7,878 bases of DNA from a bacterium (GCA_030604505.1 JAUVVT010000062.1:1-7878), one strand, 5' to 3'. Counted from the first letter of the stretch, positions 1-7,012 are shown. Numbers and translations: made by a program. The notes: generated from the letters alone by a model not told the origin.

Positions 1-439
1 ACAAAACGTGGATAACTTACACCGGAGGACAGGAAATAAAAATGTAATTGAAATTCATGGGAACATAATGAGGAGTAAATGTATTAAATGTAATAAGTAC
101 TATGATGATTTATCTTTCGATGAAAATGTTAAGAGTATTCCGGAGTGCGAATGCAGCGGGATAATCAGACCGGATGTCGTATGGTTTGGTGAGATGCTGT
201 CTGAAAATCTTCTGGCGAAGAGTTATAAATTATTAGGAGAGTGCCAACTGCTTTTTGTTATAGGAACATCAGGTTATGTCTATCCGGCAGCTTCTTTTCC
301 GTTGCTCGCAAAGGAAAATGATGCCTATCTTGTGGAAATAAATATAGAAAGGACAAATATTTCCAATATTATGGATGAGGTATTACTGGGACCAGCAGGT
401 GAGATTTTACCTGAAATTATTAGAAAAATAAAAAATTAG
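1..439 (+). CDS. Sir2-family NAD-dependent protein deacylase, C-terminal part (5' end outside window)
   Basis: The visible 145 residues are the C-terminal part of a sirtuin, an enzyme that removes acyl groups from lysine using NAD+. The open frame runs from base 2, which encodes QNVDNLH, the conserved Sir2 motif with the catalytic His shortly after (IELHG type, here IEIHG). The GTG at 8 is therefore internal and not the start. A zinc-ribbon is visible as CxxC (codons at 80 and 89) and CxC (146 and 152), followed by RPDVVWFGE, then GTSGYVYPAA and EIN for NAD binding, and a normal end at GPAGEILPEI. The class III Tyr/Arg pair that would indicate desuccinylase activity lies upstream of the window, so acyl preference cannot be judged. 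The TPR gene starts 5 bp downstream, so the two are probably co-transcribed. CobB-like identity is likely, but I leave the symbol empty because the N-terminus is missing. Confidence 0.93.
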   Translation, partial: QNVDNLHRRTGNKNVIEIHGNIMRSKCIKCNKYYDDLSFDENVKSIPECECSGIIRPDVVWFGEMLSENLLAKSYKLLGECQLLFVIGTSGYVYPAASFPLLAKENDAYLVEINIERTNISNIMDEVLLGPAGEILPEIIRKIKN

Positions 440-444
440 ATATT

Positions 445-2544
445 ATGAAAAGGTTTTTATTATACATTTTTATTGGTTTTTTTGCACTGATTTATTTTAA
501 TTGTGCCTATTTTAACACATTTTATTATACGAAAAAACATTTTAATCAGGGCTTAAAGGCAATTGAGAAGGAAGAAAAGGGTGTACAATTAAATACTAAC
601 AGGGCAAATCCTTCATCTCGGAGAGGCCGAAGCACTCCGGCAAGAAGCAGACCGACTACTTCTACACAAATCAGGCAGGGCTCCGCTGCTCAGAGAAGTC
701 AAGATGAATCACTAAGTAAAGAAAAATTATATGCTTCAGCTCAACCGAGCTTTACACGTTGTATTGAAATGGGTTCTAAACTCTTGGAAAATTATCCAAA
801 ATGTAAATGGGTAGATGATACCCTTTATCTTCTTGGAAGGTCATTTTATTACAGGCAGGAATATGACGAAGCAAGCGAAAAATTTCAGGAACTCATAACA
901 CTTTTTCCGGAAAGCCGGTTTATTCCTGAAGCACGTCTCTGGTGGGGTAAATCAAATATACAAATGAGCAGTTTTACAAATGCTGAAACGAATTTTAGGG
1001 AGGTTCTTGATCTAAATTGCAAGCAGGATGTAAAAAATCAGGCGAGATTTGGGCTTGCAGACCTTTTATATGTTCAGGAAAGATTTGAGATGTCTGTGGA
1101 GGCGTATGAGGATTTAGTCGAAAATGTAAATAAAAAAGAGCTGCAGACTAAAGCTCAATTAAGAATTGCGGATTGCTATTACAGGATGGAAGATTATGAA
1201 AATGCGGCAGAAAGTTTCTATAAAGCAAAGAAGTTTGCCAAAACGCATGAGCAAAAATATCAATCGGAATTCAGATATGGAGTATGTAAAAAAATAATCG
1301 GCGATTATGATGAAGCAATAAAGATATTTATGAAATTACTTGATGACGGAAAGAATGTTAACCATTTTGCAGAACTCAGAATTGAATATGCCGGCAGCTT
1401 AAAAGGAAAAAAGGAATTTGATGAAGCAACTGATATTTATAAAGATATAGGAAACATTTATCCCAAAACCACTTATGCCTCAGAAGCTTATTATAATATC
1501 GGATTAATCTATTATAAAGAATATCTTGATTTTGCAGAGGCAGATACAAACTTTAAAGAATCTGTCAAAACATTTCCAAGTTCTATATATTCTGAAATGT
1601 CAAAGGAAATATCAAACGACATTATGATGTTAAATAAACTCGGGTTAAGTATTGCAAACGAGAAGAAAAACGAGAAAAAGAATGAAATCAAAGATGTAAA
1701 TACTCAAGGTGATACCCTTCAAATTGCGGATAGAAAAGCTCCAAGTGATACTCTTCAGATTGCAGATAGAAAAGCAAGATTAGAGAGATTAAAAATGATA
1801 GATGAACAGGCAAAAAACAGATATCTCCTTGGGGAAATATTTTTAAACAAGATTGAAAAGGTTGATTCTGCGGCTTTTTATTTCAATGATATAAAAGATA
1901 ATTTTATCGAAAGCTCATTTGCCTCGAAATCTATTCTGCAGCTGTATAATATATATAACAACAATTTAAACGAAAAGGAAAAAGCGAAAGGATTATTAGA
2001 AGAATTTCTTGAAAAATATCCACAGGATGACCTTTCTAATTCTGTTCGTGAAAAACTCGACATTCCAACAATATTATTACAAAAAGATAGTCTTACGGCA
2101 GAAGTGAAAATAGCTGAAGATTTATATTTTAACAAAAAACAGTTTGATGAGGCAATTGAGAAGTACCAGAAGATTTATTCCAACTTCCCGGAATTTGAAT
2201 TGGCACCGAAGTGTATATACATTAACGGCTGGCATTACGAAAACGAAGAGCTGAATATTGAAAAAGCTGTTGAGAAATATAAAAAACTTATTGAGGACTA
2301 TCCTGAATCCGAATATGCAAAAAAAGTCGTTTTAAAAGTAAATGAATATGAAAAAGAGATGGAAAAAAGAAAAAAAGAGGAAGAAGCAGAGAAAAAAGAA
2401 AGAATAAAAAAAGAAGAGCAGAAAGCCAAAGAAACAGAGACAGCTGAAAATAAAGAAGAAACACAAAAAGATGAACAAAGAAAAATGCTTCAAGAAGAAT
2501 TAAAAAAGAAAAGGGAGATGATAGAAAAAAAGAAAGATAAATAA
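445..2544 (+). CDS. TPR-repeat envelope protein with lipoprotein-like N-terminus
   Basis: This 699-residue protein starts with MKRF and a hydrophobic segment ending at Cys20 (LIYFNC-AYFNTFYYTK). That resembles a lipoprotein signal, but the -1 residue is Asn and the -3 to -1 positions (YFN) do not fit a standard lipobox. Residues about 50-90 are Arg/Ser/Thr-rich and probably disordered. From W122 there are repeated TPR-type helices (for example LYLLGRSFYYRQEYDEASE and IADCYYRMEDYENAAE) to about 390. A charged linker with a 12-residue tandem repeat (423-446) follows, then more TPR units (458-530 and 561-625). The tail from 636 to 699 is a Lys/Glu coiled coil. TPR lipoproteins of this layout act as scaffolds in the outer envelope. 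A relation to SprE/PorW of the type IX secretion system is possible but is only an inference. It lies 5 bp after the sirtuin gene, with no clear SD. Confidence 0.85.
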   Translation: MKRFLLYIFIGFFALIYFNCAYFNTFYYTKKHFNQGLKAIEKEEKGVQLNTNRANPSSRRGRSTPARSRPTTSTQIRQGSAAQRSQDESLSKEKLYASAQPSFTRCIEMGSKLLENYPKCKWVDDTLYLLGRSFYYRQEYDEASEKFQELITLFPESRFIPEARLWWGKSNIQMSSFTNAETNFREVLDLNCKQDVKNQARFGLADLLYVQERFEMSVEAYEDLVENVNKKELQTKAQLRIADCYYRMEDYENAAESFYKAKKFAKTHEQKYQSEFRYGVCKKIIGDYDEAIKIFMKLLDDGKNVNHFAELRIEYAGSLKGKKEFDEATDIYKDIGNIYPKTTYASEAYYNIGLIYYKEYLDFAEADTNFKESVKTFPSSIYSEMSKEISNDIMMLNKLGLSIANEKKNEKKNEIKDVNTQGDTLQIADRKAPSDTLQIADRKARLERLKMIDEQAKNRYLLGEIFLNKIEKVDSAAFYFNDIKDNFIESSFASKSILQLYNIYNNNLNEKEKAKGLLEEFLEKYPQDDLSNSVREKLDIPTILLQKDSLTAEVKIAEDLYFNKKQFDEAIEKYQKIYSNFPEFELAPKCIYINGWHYENEELNIEKAVEKYKKLIEDYPESEYAKKVVLKVNEYEKEMEKRKKEEEAEKKERIKKEEQKAKETETAENKEETQKDEQRKMLQEELKKKREMIEKKKDK
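1711..1782 (+). repeat. 36-bp in-frame tandem duplication within the TPR gene
   Basis: Two adjacent 36-bp units (1711-1746 and 1747-1782) each begin with ten identical codons for DTLQIADRKA. Over these 30 bases the copies differ at four positions, all synonymous third positions (acc/act, caa/cag, gcg/gca, gct/gca). The last two codons differ (PS versus RL). The repeat lies in the charged linker between the two TPR blocks. Confidence 0.9.
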
Positions 2545-2610
2545 TTAAATAATGATTGAATAAATCTAAATTATGGCTATTTTGCGGTATTCAGTAAATT
2601 AGAGTCTGTA

Positions 2611-3408
2611 ATGCGTCTATATGATAAAAGATGTGAAATAAAATTCATAACCAGTTTGTCAGATGATACATATCATTTAGGAATTGTATCTCCCGAGATT
2701 TCAGAGAGCTGTATTCCCGGTCAGTTCTTGATGGTCAGAGTTAATGATGATTATGAACCCCTTTTAAGAAGACCCTTCAGTATATTCAGAACAGAACCGA
2801 AAGAAGGGATTGTTGAAATTGTCTTTGAGGTTGTCGGAAAGGGAACAAAAATTTTGTCCGAAAGAAGAAGCGGTGAATTTCTTGATGTTCTGGGACCATT
2901 GGGAAAAGAGTTTAAAATTAATAGTAAAAATTTAATATTAATAGGTGGAGGGATAGGTTTTCCTCCACTTTTTTTTATGGCTGATTTCCAAAAAAGTGAA
3001 AATAGAAATGTGGTTTTTTATTACGGAGCCAGAACAAAAGACGGAATATTTTTTGAGAAAGAACTTGGCCGGATATGTAATAAATTAATAATTACCACTG
3101 AAGATGGGAGTCTCGGCGAAAAGGGGCTTATAACGGATGTATTTATCAAGGATTTGGAAACCGGGATAATAAGGGGTGAAGCAGAAGTATTTTCATGTGG
3201 TCCGACTGCTATGTCAAAGGAGATAAGCTCAATTTGCAAGAGATATAATTTAAAATCACAGGTTTCACTTGAGAGCGTTATGGCTTGCGGAACGGGCCTC
3301 TGTCAGGGTTGTGTCGTAAGGGTAGAAAATGCTCAGAAAAGTGAATATAAACTTGTATGTAAAGACGGTCCCGTTTTTGATTCGGATATAATTATCTGGG
3401 AGGATTGA
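2611..3408 (+). CDS. pyrK: Dihydroorotate dehydrogenase B (NAD+), electron-transfer subunit PyrK
   Basis: PyrK carries electrons from the FMN of PyrD through a [2Fe-2S] cluster and FAD to NAD+, in the fourth step of pyrimidine synthesis; it forms a PyrD2PyrK2 complex in the cytoplasm. The 265-residue sequence has the full family layout. It has the FAD-binding RRPFS (R53-S57) in the N-terminal barrel, GGGIGFPP (112-119) for NAD, and FSCGPTAM in the reductase domain. It ends with a C-x4-C-x2-C-x15-C cluster motif (Cys226, 231, 234, 250). The ATG at 2611 is the only ordinary start between the upstream in-frame stop at 2557 and the conserved region; a weak AGAG lies 6 bp before it. It is separated by 66 bp from the TPR gene and by 9 bp from pyrD. 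Confidence 0.96.
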   Translation: MRLYDKRCEIKFITSLSDDTYHLGIVSPEISESCIPGQFLMVRVNDDYEPLLRRPFSIFRTEPKEGIVEIVFEVVGKGTKILSERRSGEFLDVLGPLGKEFKINSKNLILIGGGIGFPPLFFMADFQKSENRNVVFYYGARTKDGIFFEKELGRICNKLIITTEDGSLGEKGLITDVFIKDLETGIIRGEAEVFSCGPTAMSKEISSICKRYNLKSQVSLESVMACGTGLCQGCVVRVENAQKSEYKLVCKDGPVFDSDIIIWED

Positions 3409-3417
3409 ACTTTTATT

Positions 3418-4332
3418 ATGGTTGATTTGACTGTAAAAATCGGAGATATTGTTTTTAAGAATCCTGTTTTGACTGCATCAGGGACTTTCGGTTATGGTGA
3501 TGAAATAAGCAGTTTGATAGATGTAAATTCATTAGGAGGGATTGTAACAAAAACAATCACTTTTAGTCCAAGGGAAGGTAATCCTCCTCCGCGCATTACA
3601 GAAACGACTGCGGGAATGATAAATTCCATCGGGCTTGCAAATATTGGTGTCGAGAGATTTGTTAAGGAAAAAGCTCCAATCTACAAATCTTTTGATACAA
3701 GAGTTATTGTCAGTGTTGCCGGTGAAACTATAGATGATTACTGCAGGGTTGTCGAGTATTTGGAAAAGGAGATTTCTGCTGATGGGTATGAAATAAATAT
3801 ATCGTGTCCCAACACTGAAAAAGGTGGTATATACTTCGGAAGTAACAGGGAGATGAGCAGAAATGTGACAAAAGCTGTTAGGCAGTTGACTTCAAAATTA
3901 GTTATTATTAAGCTTACACCGAATGTTACCTCAATAAGCGACATAGCCGGAGCGGTTGCAGATGCCGGTGCGGATTGTATTTCCCTGGTAAATAGCTTTG
4001 TCGGAATGGCAGTGGATGTTGAAACAAGAAAACCGAAAATTAAAAAGATTATCGGCGGCCTGACCGGACCCTGCATAAAACCCATAGCTTTGGCAAAGGT
4101 ATATGAAGTATGTTCAAAGGTTGATATACCTGTAATCGGTATAGGCGGCATATCCACAGGAGAGGACGCCCTCGAGTTTTTGATAACCGGAGCCTGTGCA
4201 GTTGAGGTAGGAACTGCCACATTTTTTGACCCGAAAGCTCCTGTAAAGATTATTGAAGAAATAAAGGAATACCTGAACAGCAATAATATAAAAAATGTAA
4301 GCGAAATTGTCGGCAGTTTAATACAATCTTAA
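3418..4332 (+). CDS. pyrD: Dihydroorotate dehydrogenase B (NAD+), catalytic subunit PyrD (class 1B)
   Basis: This 304-residue FMN-containing TIM-barrel enzyme oxidises dihydroorotate to orotate. Visible family motifs are NPVLTASGTFGYG near the N-terminus, VTKT with Lys45, GNPPPRITETTAGMINSIGL, and NISCPN with the active-site Cys130. Cysteine rather than serine at that position is the mark of class 1 enzymes. GGLTGP, GIGGI and VGTATFFDP form the FMN phosphate site. The preceding PyrK subunit shows that this is the 1B, NAD-linked form. The ATG is 9 bp after the pyrK stop. The sequence GGGAGGA at 3398-3404, inside the end of pyrK, lies 13 nt upstream, rather far for an SD. No strong terminator follows directly. 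Confidence 0.97.
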   Translation: MVDLTVKIGDIVFKNPVLTASGTFGYGDEISSLIDVNSLGGIVTKTITFSPREGNPPPRITETTAGMINSIGLANIGVERFVKEKAPIYKSFDTRVIVSVAGETIDDYCRVVEYLEKEISADGYEINISCPNTEKGGIYFGSNREMSRNVTKAVRQLTSKLVIIKLTPNVTSISDIAGAVADAGADCISLVNSFVGMAVDVETRKPKIKKIIGGLTGPCIKPIALAKVYEVCSKVDIPVIGIGGISTGEDALEFLITGACAVEVGTATFFDPKAPVKIIEEIKEYLNSNNIKNVSEIVGSLIQS

Positions 4333-4386
4333 TCGCTTATTTCACAGATTATGCGAAATAAAAAAAGGTGATAAGAACGACTGTTT

Positions 4387-4413
4387 TTTGTATGGAAAAA
4401 TATAGTATATTTG
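4387..4413 (+). promoter_or_regulatory. Possible Bacteroidota-type promoter upstream of the rlpA-like gene
   Basis: TATATTTG at 4406-4413 fits the TAnnTTTG -7 element of Bacteroidota promoters exactly. A TTTG sits upstream at 4387-4390, but the 15-nt spacing is shorter than usual. If used, it would give a leader of about 160 nt that includes the palindrome at 4524-4543. The tRNA promoter in this window looks sigma-70-like instead, so this call is tentative. The rest of the 4333-4582 gap shows no gene. Confidence 0.25.
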
Positions 4414-4520
4414 CTTAAAAGATGATACGGCAAAAATTCCGAAAAAATTATTAATGAAACTTATTGTTAAAATTATTGTAGTTGTAAAATCTTGATTTAG
4501 GTTAATAAAATCCCCAAAAT

Positions 4521-4547
4521 GTCATTCCCGCGAAAGCGGGAATCCAG
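4521..4547. repeat. Palindromic intergenic repeat, ATTCCCGC-GAAA-GCGGGAAT type
   Basis: Perfect 8-bp arms ATTCCCGC (4524-4531) and GCGGGAAT (4536-4543) surround a GAAA tetraloop, flanked by GTC before and CCAG after. This matches a kind of dispersed intergenic palindrome I recall from many bacterial genomes. A run of five T at 4548-4552 follows 4 nt after the arm, so it could also act as a weak terminator for transcripts from pyrD. Confidence 0.8.
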
Positions 4548-4567
4548 TTTTTGCCGTTGCATCTTAA

Positions 4568-4572
4568 AAGGA
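4568..4572 (+). promoter_or_regulatory. Ribosome binding site supporting a non-ATG start of the rlpA-like gene
   Basis: AAGGA lies 10 nt before the ATA codon at 4583 and 13 nt before the CTG at 4586. It directly follows the in-frame stop TAA (4565-4567). It is the only SD-like sequence ahead of the signal-peptide reading frame. Confidence 0.45.
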
Positions 4573-4582
4573 ATATAAAAGC

Positions 4583-5020
4583 ATACTGAAAACGAAACTC
4601 ATATTATTATCTTTAACAATACTATTATGGGGATGTTCTGTTTCTCCAAGGTTCAGGTCGCAGCCTGCACCGGCAGAAGATATACAGCTGCCTGATGGAG
4701 TGAAAGTTTTAAGCACCGAGATTGGTATTGCATCTTATTATGGTGAAAAATATCACGGCAGGCGTACCGCTTCGGGAGAGATATTTGATATGTACAAATT
4801 CTCTGCCGCGCATAAAGAACATCCTCTCGGTACAATTGCAAGAATTACTAATCTCAGCAATGGGAAATGGGTTGTATTGAAAATAAATGACAGAGGTCCT
4901 TTCATTAAGGGAAGAATAATCGACCTTTCTTACGGGGCTGCTGAAAAATTGGGATTCGTAAGAGAAGGGCTCACTGAAGTGAAAATCGAAGTTTTAAAAT
5001 GGGGTCCGAAGAAACAATGA
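4583..5020 (+). CDS. rlpA: RlpA-like double-psi beta-barrel lipoprotein (non-ATG start)
   Basis: RlpA proteins are envelope lipoproteins with a double-psi beta-barrel; some are lytic transglycosylases that cut naked glycan strands at the septum. The domain spans residues about 46-140. It starts GIASYYGEKYHGRRTASGE and contains NDRGPF and IDLSYGAAEKLGF. The acidic residues matching the catalytic ones of characterised RlpA are present (Glu66 and Asp69 in SGEIFD, Asp103 in NDRGP, counted from 4583). There is no C-terminal SPOR domain, so this is the short form of about 145 residues. The first conventional start is GTG at 4700, but that cuts off an evident lipoprotein signal: the same frame upstream reads LKTKLILLSLTILLWGCS, with lipobox LWGC. 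No ATG, GTG or TTG precedes it after the stop at 4565, so ATA 4583 or CTG 4586 must start it, or the start codon is mutated or misread. The end overlaps thrB by ATGA. Confidence 0.82.
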   Translation: MLKTKLILLSLTILLWGCSVSPRFRSQPAPAEDIQLPDGVKVLSTEIGIASYYGEKYHGRRTASGEIFDMYKFSAAHKEHPLGTIARITNLSNGKWVVLKINDRGPFIKGRIIDLSYGAAEKLGFVREGLTEVKIEVLKWGPKKQ

Positions 5021-5928
5021 AAAAAAGAAAACGAATATCAATAAAGATTCCCGGGTCAACCTCGAATCTTGGAGCCGGGTTTGATACATTGGGTATGGCG
5101 GTTAATCTTTTTTTAAATCTTGAGGCTGCTGCATCTGATAAATTACAGATTGAGGTTTCCGGTGAAGGCGAAAATGAAATACCTGCAAATGCGAATAATC
5201 TAATATACCGTTCTTACAGACAGTATTTTAGATTTGTGAAAGAAAAGATTGTACCGATTAAACTGTCAGTGAAAAATGAAATACCGTTAAAACGCGGACT
5301 CGGAAGCAGCGGAGCTGCGATTGTCGGCGGGATTATACTTGCAAGAGAGATGGCTAAAAAAAAGGTTTCTGATGAAGAATTACTAAATATCGCAGCATCG
5401 GTTGAGGGACATGCGGATAATGTAACCCCTTCGATGCTCGGTGGACTTACCGCCTGTTGTATGTTTAAAAATAGAGTAATTGCAGGTAAAATCAAATTTC
5501 CGAAGAATATTAAGCTTGTGGCTGTTATGCCGGACCTTAATATATCGACAAAGAAGGCAAGAGAAATACTGCCGAAACAAATCAATTTCAAGGATGCTGT
5601 CTTCAATGTCCAGAGAGTATCGTTATTTATAAACAGCCTTTATACATCCGATTTTAAAAATATGAAGTATTATCTTTGCGATAAACTTCATCAGGATTAC
5701 AGGAAAAAGTTTATTCCGGGATTTGATAGTGCGCTAAAAAAAGGATTGGAAGCCGGTGCGATTGGAATCTATCTCAGCGGTTCGGGTCCCACTATTATGG
5801 CATTTTGTAGAGACAGGGAAAGCATTGTAGCAAAGGCAGTAACAGATGTTCTGAATAGAAAAAACATATCCTGTAAAACAGTTCATTTGAAGCCCTATAC
5901 AAAGCCCACACTTTCCAATATTTCTTAG
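5017..5928 (+). CDS. thrB: Homoserine kinase
   Basis: ThrB phosphorylates homoserine with ATP, the step before threonine synthase. It is a cytoplasmic GHMP-family kinase. With the ATG at 5017 it has 303 residues, the normal length. The N-terminal PGSTSNLGAGFDTLGMAV is typical of ThrB. The phosphate-binding loop PLKRGLGSSGAA lies at residues 90-101, EGHADNVTPSMLGG in the middle, and the third GHMP motif SGSGPT at 254-259. I chose 5017 because it forms the ATGA overlap with the rlpA-like stop and puts the conserved region at the usual distance. An in-frame ATG at 4999 would add six residues. No thrA or thrC is next to it. The pairing with an envelope protein is probably only translational convenience. 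Confidence 0.95.
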   Translation: MKKRKRISIKIPGSTSNLGAGFDTLGMAVNLFLNLEAAASDKLQIEVSGEGENEIPANANNLIYRSYRQYFRFVKEKIVPIKLSVKNEIPLKRGLGSSGAAIVGGIILAREMAKKKVSDEELLNIAASVEGHADNVTPSMLGGLTACCMFKNRVIAGKIKFPKNIKLVAVMPDLNISTKKAREILPKQINFKDAVFNVQRVSLFINSLYTSDFKNMKYYLCDKLHQDYRKKFIPGFDSALKKGLEAGAIGIYLSGSGPTIMAFCRDRESIVAKAVTDVLNRKNISCKTVHLKPYTKPTLSNIS

Positions 5929-5954
5929 ATTGATAGAGGCAGCAGATTTTTTTA

Positions 5955-6001
5955 AAAAAATAAATATTTTTTCTTGAAATTATAACAAAATTATGTTAAA
6001 T
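5955..6001 (+). promoter_or_regulatory. AT-tract and promoter of the crp-like gene, with internal dyad
   Basis: TTGAAA (5974-5979) and TTAAAT (5996-6001) are 16 bp apart and resemble a sigma-70 promoter, the -10 matching 4 of 6. Just upstream is an A/T-only hairpin, AAAAAATA/TATTTTTT (5955-5972), which could act as an UP-type element. Between the two boxes sits the dyad TAACA-AAATTA-TGTTA (5983-5998). It has 5-bp half-sites and a 6-bp spacer, the geometry of Crp-family operators, which suggests self-regulation. All of this is inferred from sequence alone. Confidence 0.4.
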
Positions 6002-6041
6002 TTAAAACAAATATGAATATTTAAAAAATCGGGAATTAAAA

Positions 6042-6722
6042 ATGAGTTTACATGTTTTAAAAAAGGTTTCATTATTTTCGGGTCTGAGAGAAACAGAGCT
6101 AAAAGAGATATTAAAATTGACTTCTCCTAAAAAATATCGCAAAAATAATACAATAATTCTTGAAGATAGCACTGCTGGCGATATGTTTTATATAATTACC
6201 AAGGGTAAGGTTAAGGTTACCAGAGAAGATGAAGACGGCAAAGAGGTTATTCTGTCAATGTTAGGAAGAGATGATTTCTTTGGTGAGTTGTCTTTGCTTG
6301 ATGGATTAGCACGTTCTGCAAATGTAATAACTGTAAATGAGACTAATGTATTAGCAATGAAGGGTAAAGATTTTCTTAAATTAGTTCGCGAAAAGTCCCG
6401 GGTTTCTTCGAATTTATTAAAGGTCCTATGCGCCAGAGTCCGCAAATTAGACTCCTTTATGAAAAGGGTATCGTTGATGAATACAGTTGGTAAGGTTGCT
6501 TCTACATTATTAGGTCTAACAGAATCAGAAAAGCAAAAAAGGGGACGGACTGCAGAAATTGAAAAGATACCTTCACTTGAAAATATTGCAAAAATAGCAG
6601 GCACTTCAAAATCTTCGGTTTCAAGAGCTCTTCAAAACCTGGAAAAAAGCGGTATTATAAAAAGAAAAGGCAGGAAAGTAACAATAAAAAACTACTCGGA
6701 ATTCAAGAGTTTGTATTGCTAA
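6042..6722 (+). CDS. Crp/Fnr-family transcriptional regulator
   Basis: This 226-residue DNA-binding protein has the Crp layout: an N-terminal cyclic-nucleotide-type beta-roll (about 5-115), a dimer helix (about 118-145) and a C-terminal winged helix. In the sensor, FFGELSLLDGLARSANV keeps Gly81, Glu82, Arg91 and Ser92, matching the residues that hold the cyclic nucleotide in E. coli CRP, so ligand binding is plausible. There is no N-terminal cysteine cluster, so it is not an Fnr-type oxygen sensor. The HTH reads SLENIAKIAGTSKSSVSRALQ with the wing GIIKRKGRKVTI. GGGA at 6031-6034 lies 7 nt before the ATG, which fixes the start. It is monocistronic, with its own promoter-like region, and converges on the small minus-strand gene 3 bp away. 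Its regulon cannot be told from here. Confidence 0.93.
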   Translation: MSLHVLKKVSLFSGLRETELKEILKLTSPKKYRKNNTIILEDSTAGDMFYIITKGKVKVTREDEDGKEVILSMLGRDDFFGELSLLDGLARSANVITVNETNVLAMKGKDFLKLVREKSRVSSNLLKVLCARVRKLDSFMKRVSLMNTVGKVASTLLGLTESEKQKRGRTAEIEKIPSLENIAKIAGTSKSSVSRALQNLEKSGIIKRKGRKVTIKNYSEFKSLYC

Positions 6723-6725
6723 AAA

Positions 6726-6860
6726 TTAGTCCTTCTCAAGAAGCTTTTTTACTTGATTCGGAGTTAAAAATATCTTTACTCCCTTGTCAATTTTCTTATA
6801 ATATTGGTTAAATATATCCTCAATTATTATCTTTTCTCCAATAGTTTCCTTTTTTATCAT
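6726..6860 (-). CDS. Small hypothetical protein, 44 residues
   Basis: Reading the minus strand from ATG at 6860-6858 to TAA at 6728-6726 gives 44 codons: MIKKETIGEKIIIEDIF, then NQYYKKIDKGVK, then IFLTPNQVKKLLEKD. A strong Shine-Dalgarno GGAGG (complement of 6870-6874) lies 9 nt before the start. Sense codons are normal for this genome, and the peptide is a plausible mix of charged and hydrophobic residues with a possible C-terminal amphipathic helix. It has no cysteine, no signal peptide and no membrane segment. I do not recognise the family and assign no function. It faces the crp-like gene with stop codons 3 bp apart. No clear promoter is visible upstream. The good SD and filled space between two genes are the reasons for calling it real. 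Confidence 0.62.
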   Translation of the reverse strand: MIKKETIGEKIIIEDIFNQYYKKIDKGVKIFLTPNQVKKLLEKD

Positions 6861-6869
6861 TATATCGCC

Positions 6870-6874
6870 CCTCC
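6870..6874 (-). promoter_or_regulatory. Shine-Dalgarno site of the 44-residue gene
   Basis: CCTCC on the + strand reads GGAGG on the minus strand, continuing GGC towards the ATG with 9 nt between. It is among the best SD matches in the window and decides the start at 6860. Confidence 0.65.
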
Positions 6875-7012
6875 GGTTTATCAAAATTGCTTATATGAAT
6901 TTGAATTGCTTTAGTAATATAATCGGCTGTTTGAAAAAAATAGTTTATAAATCGAGGGTTTTCCGGTAGAAATGACCGAAAGACAATCAGGATTTTGATG
7001 TATAGTTTAGTA

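Noticed and set aside
8..10. GTG as start of the sirtuin gene
   Set aside because: It lies inside the conserved QNVDNLH motif and the frame is open to the window edge, so the gene is cut by the window, not started here.
3738..4283. 181-codon minus-strand frame inside pyrD
   Set aside because: Antisense shadow of a clear conserved gene with no SD or recognisable domain.
4337..4361. Hairpin TTATTTC/GAAATAA just after pyrD as its terminator
   Set aside because: The 7-bp stem has a single G-C pair and is followed by A and G, not T, on the transcribed strand.
6732..6750. CTTC-TCAA-GAAG hairpin with a T-run as terminator of the crp-like gene
   Set aside because: A four-bp stem is too weak alone, and the bases are explained by the end of the minus-strand gene.
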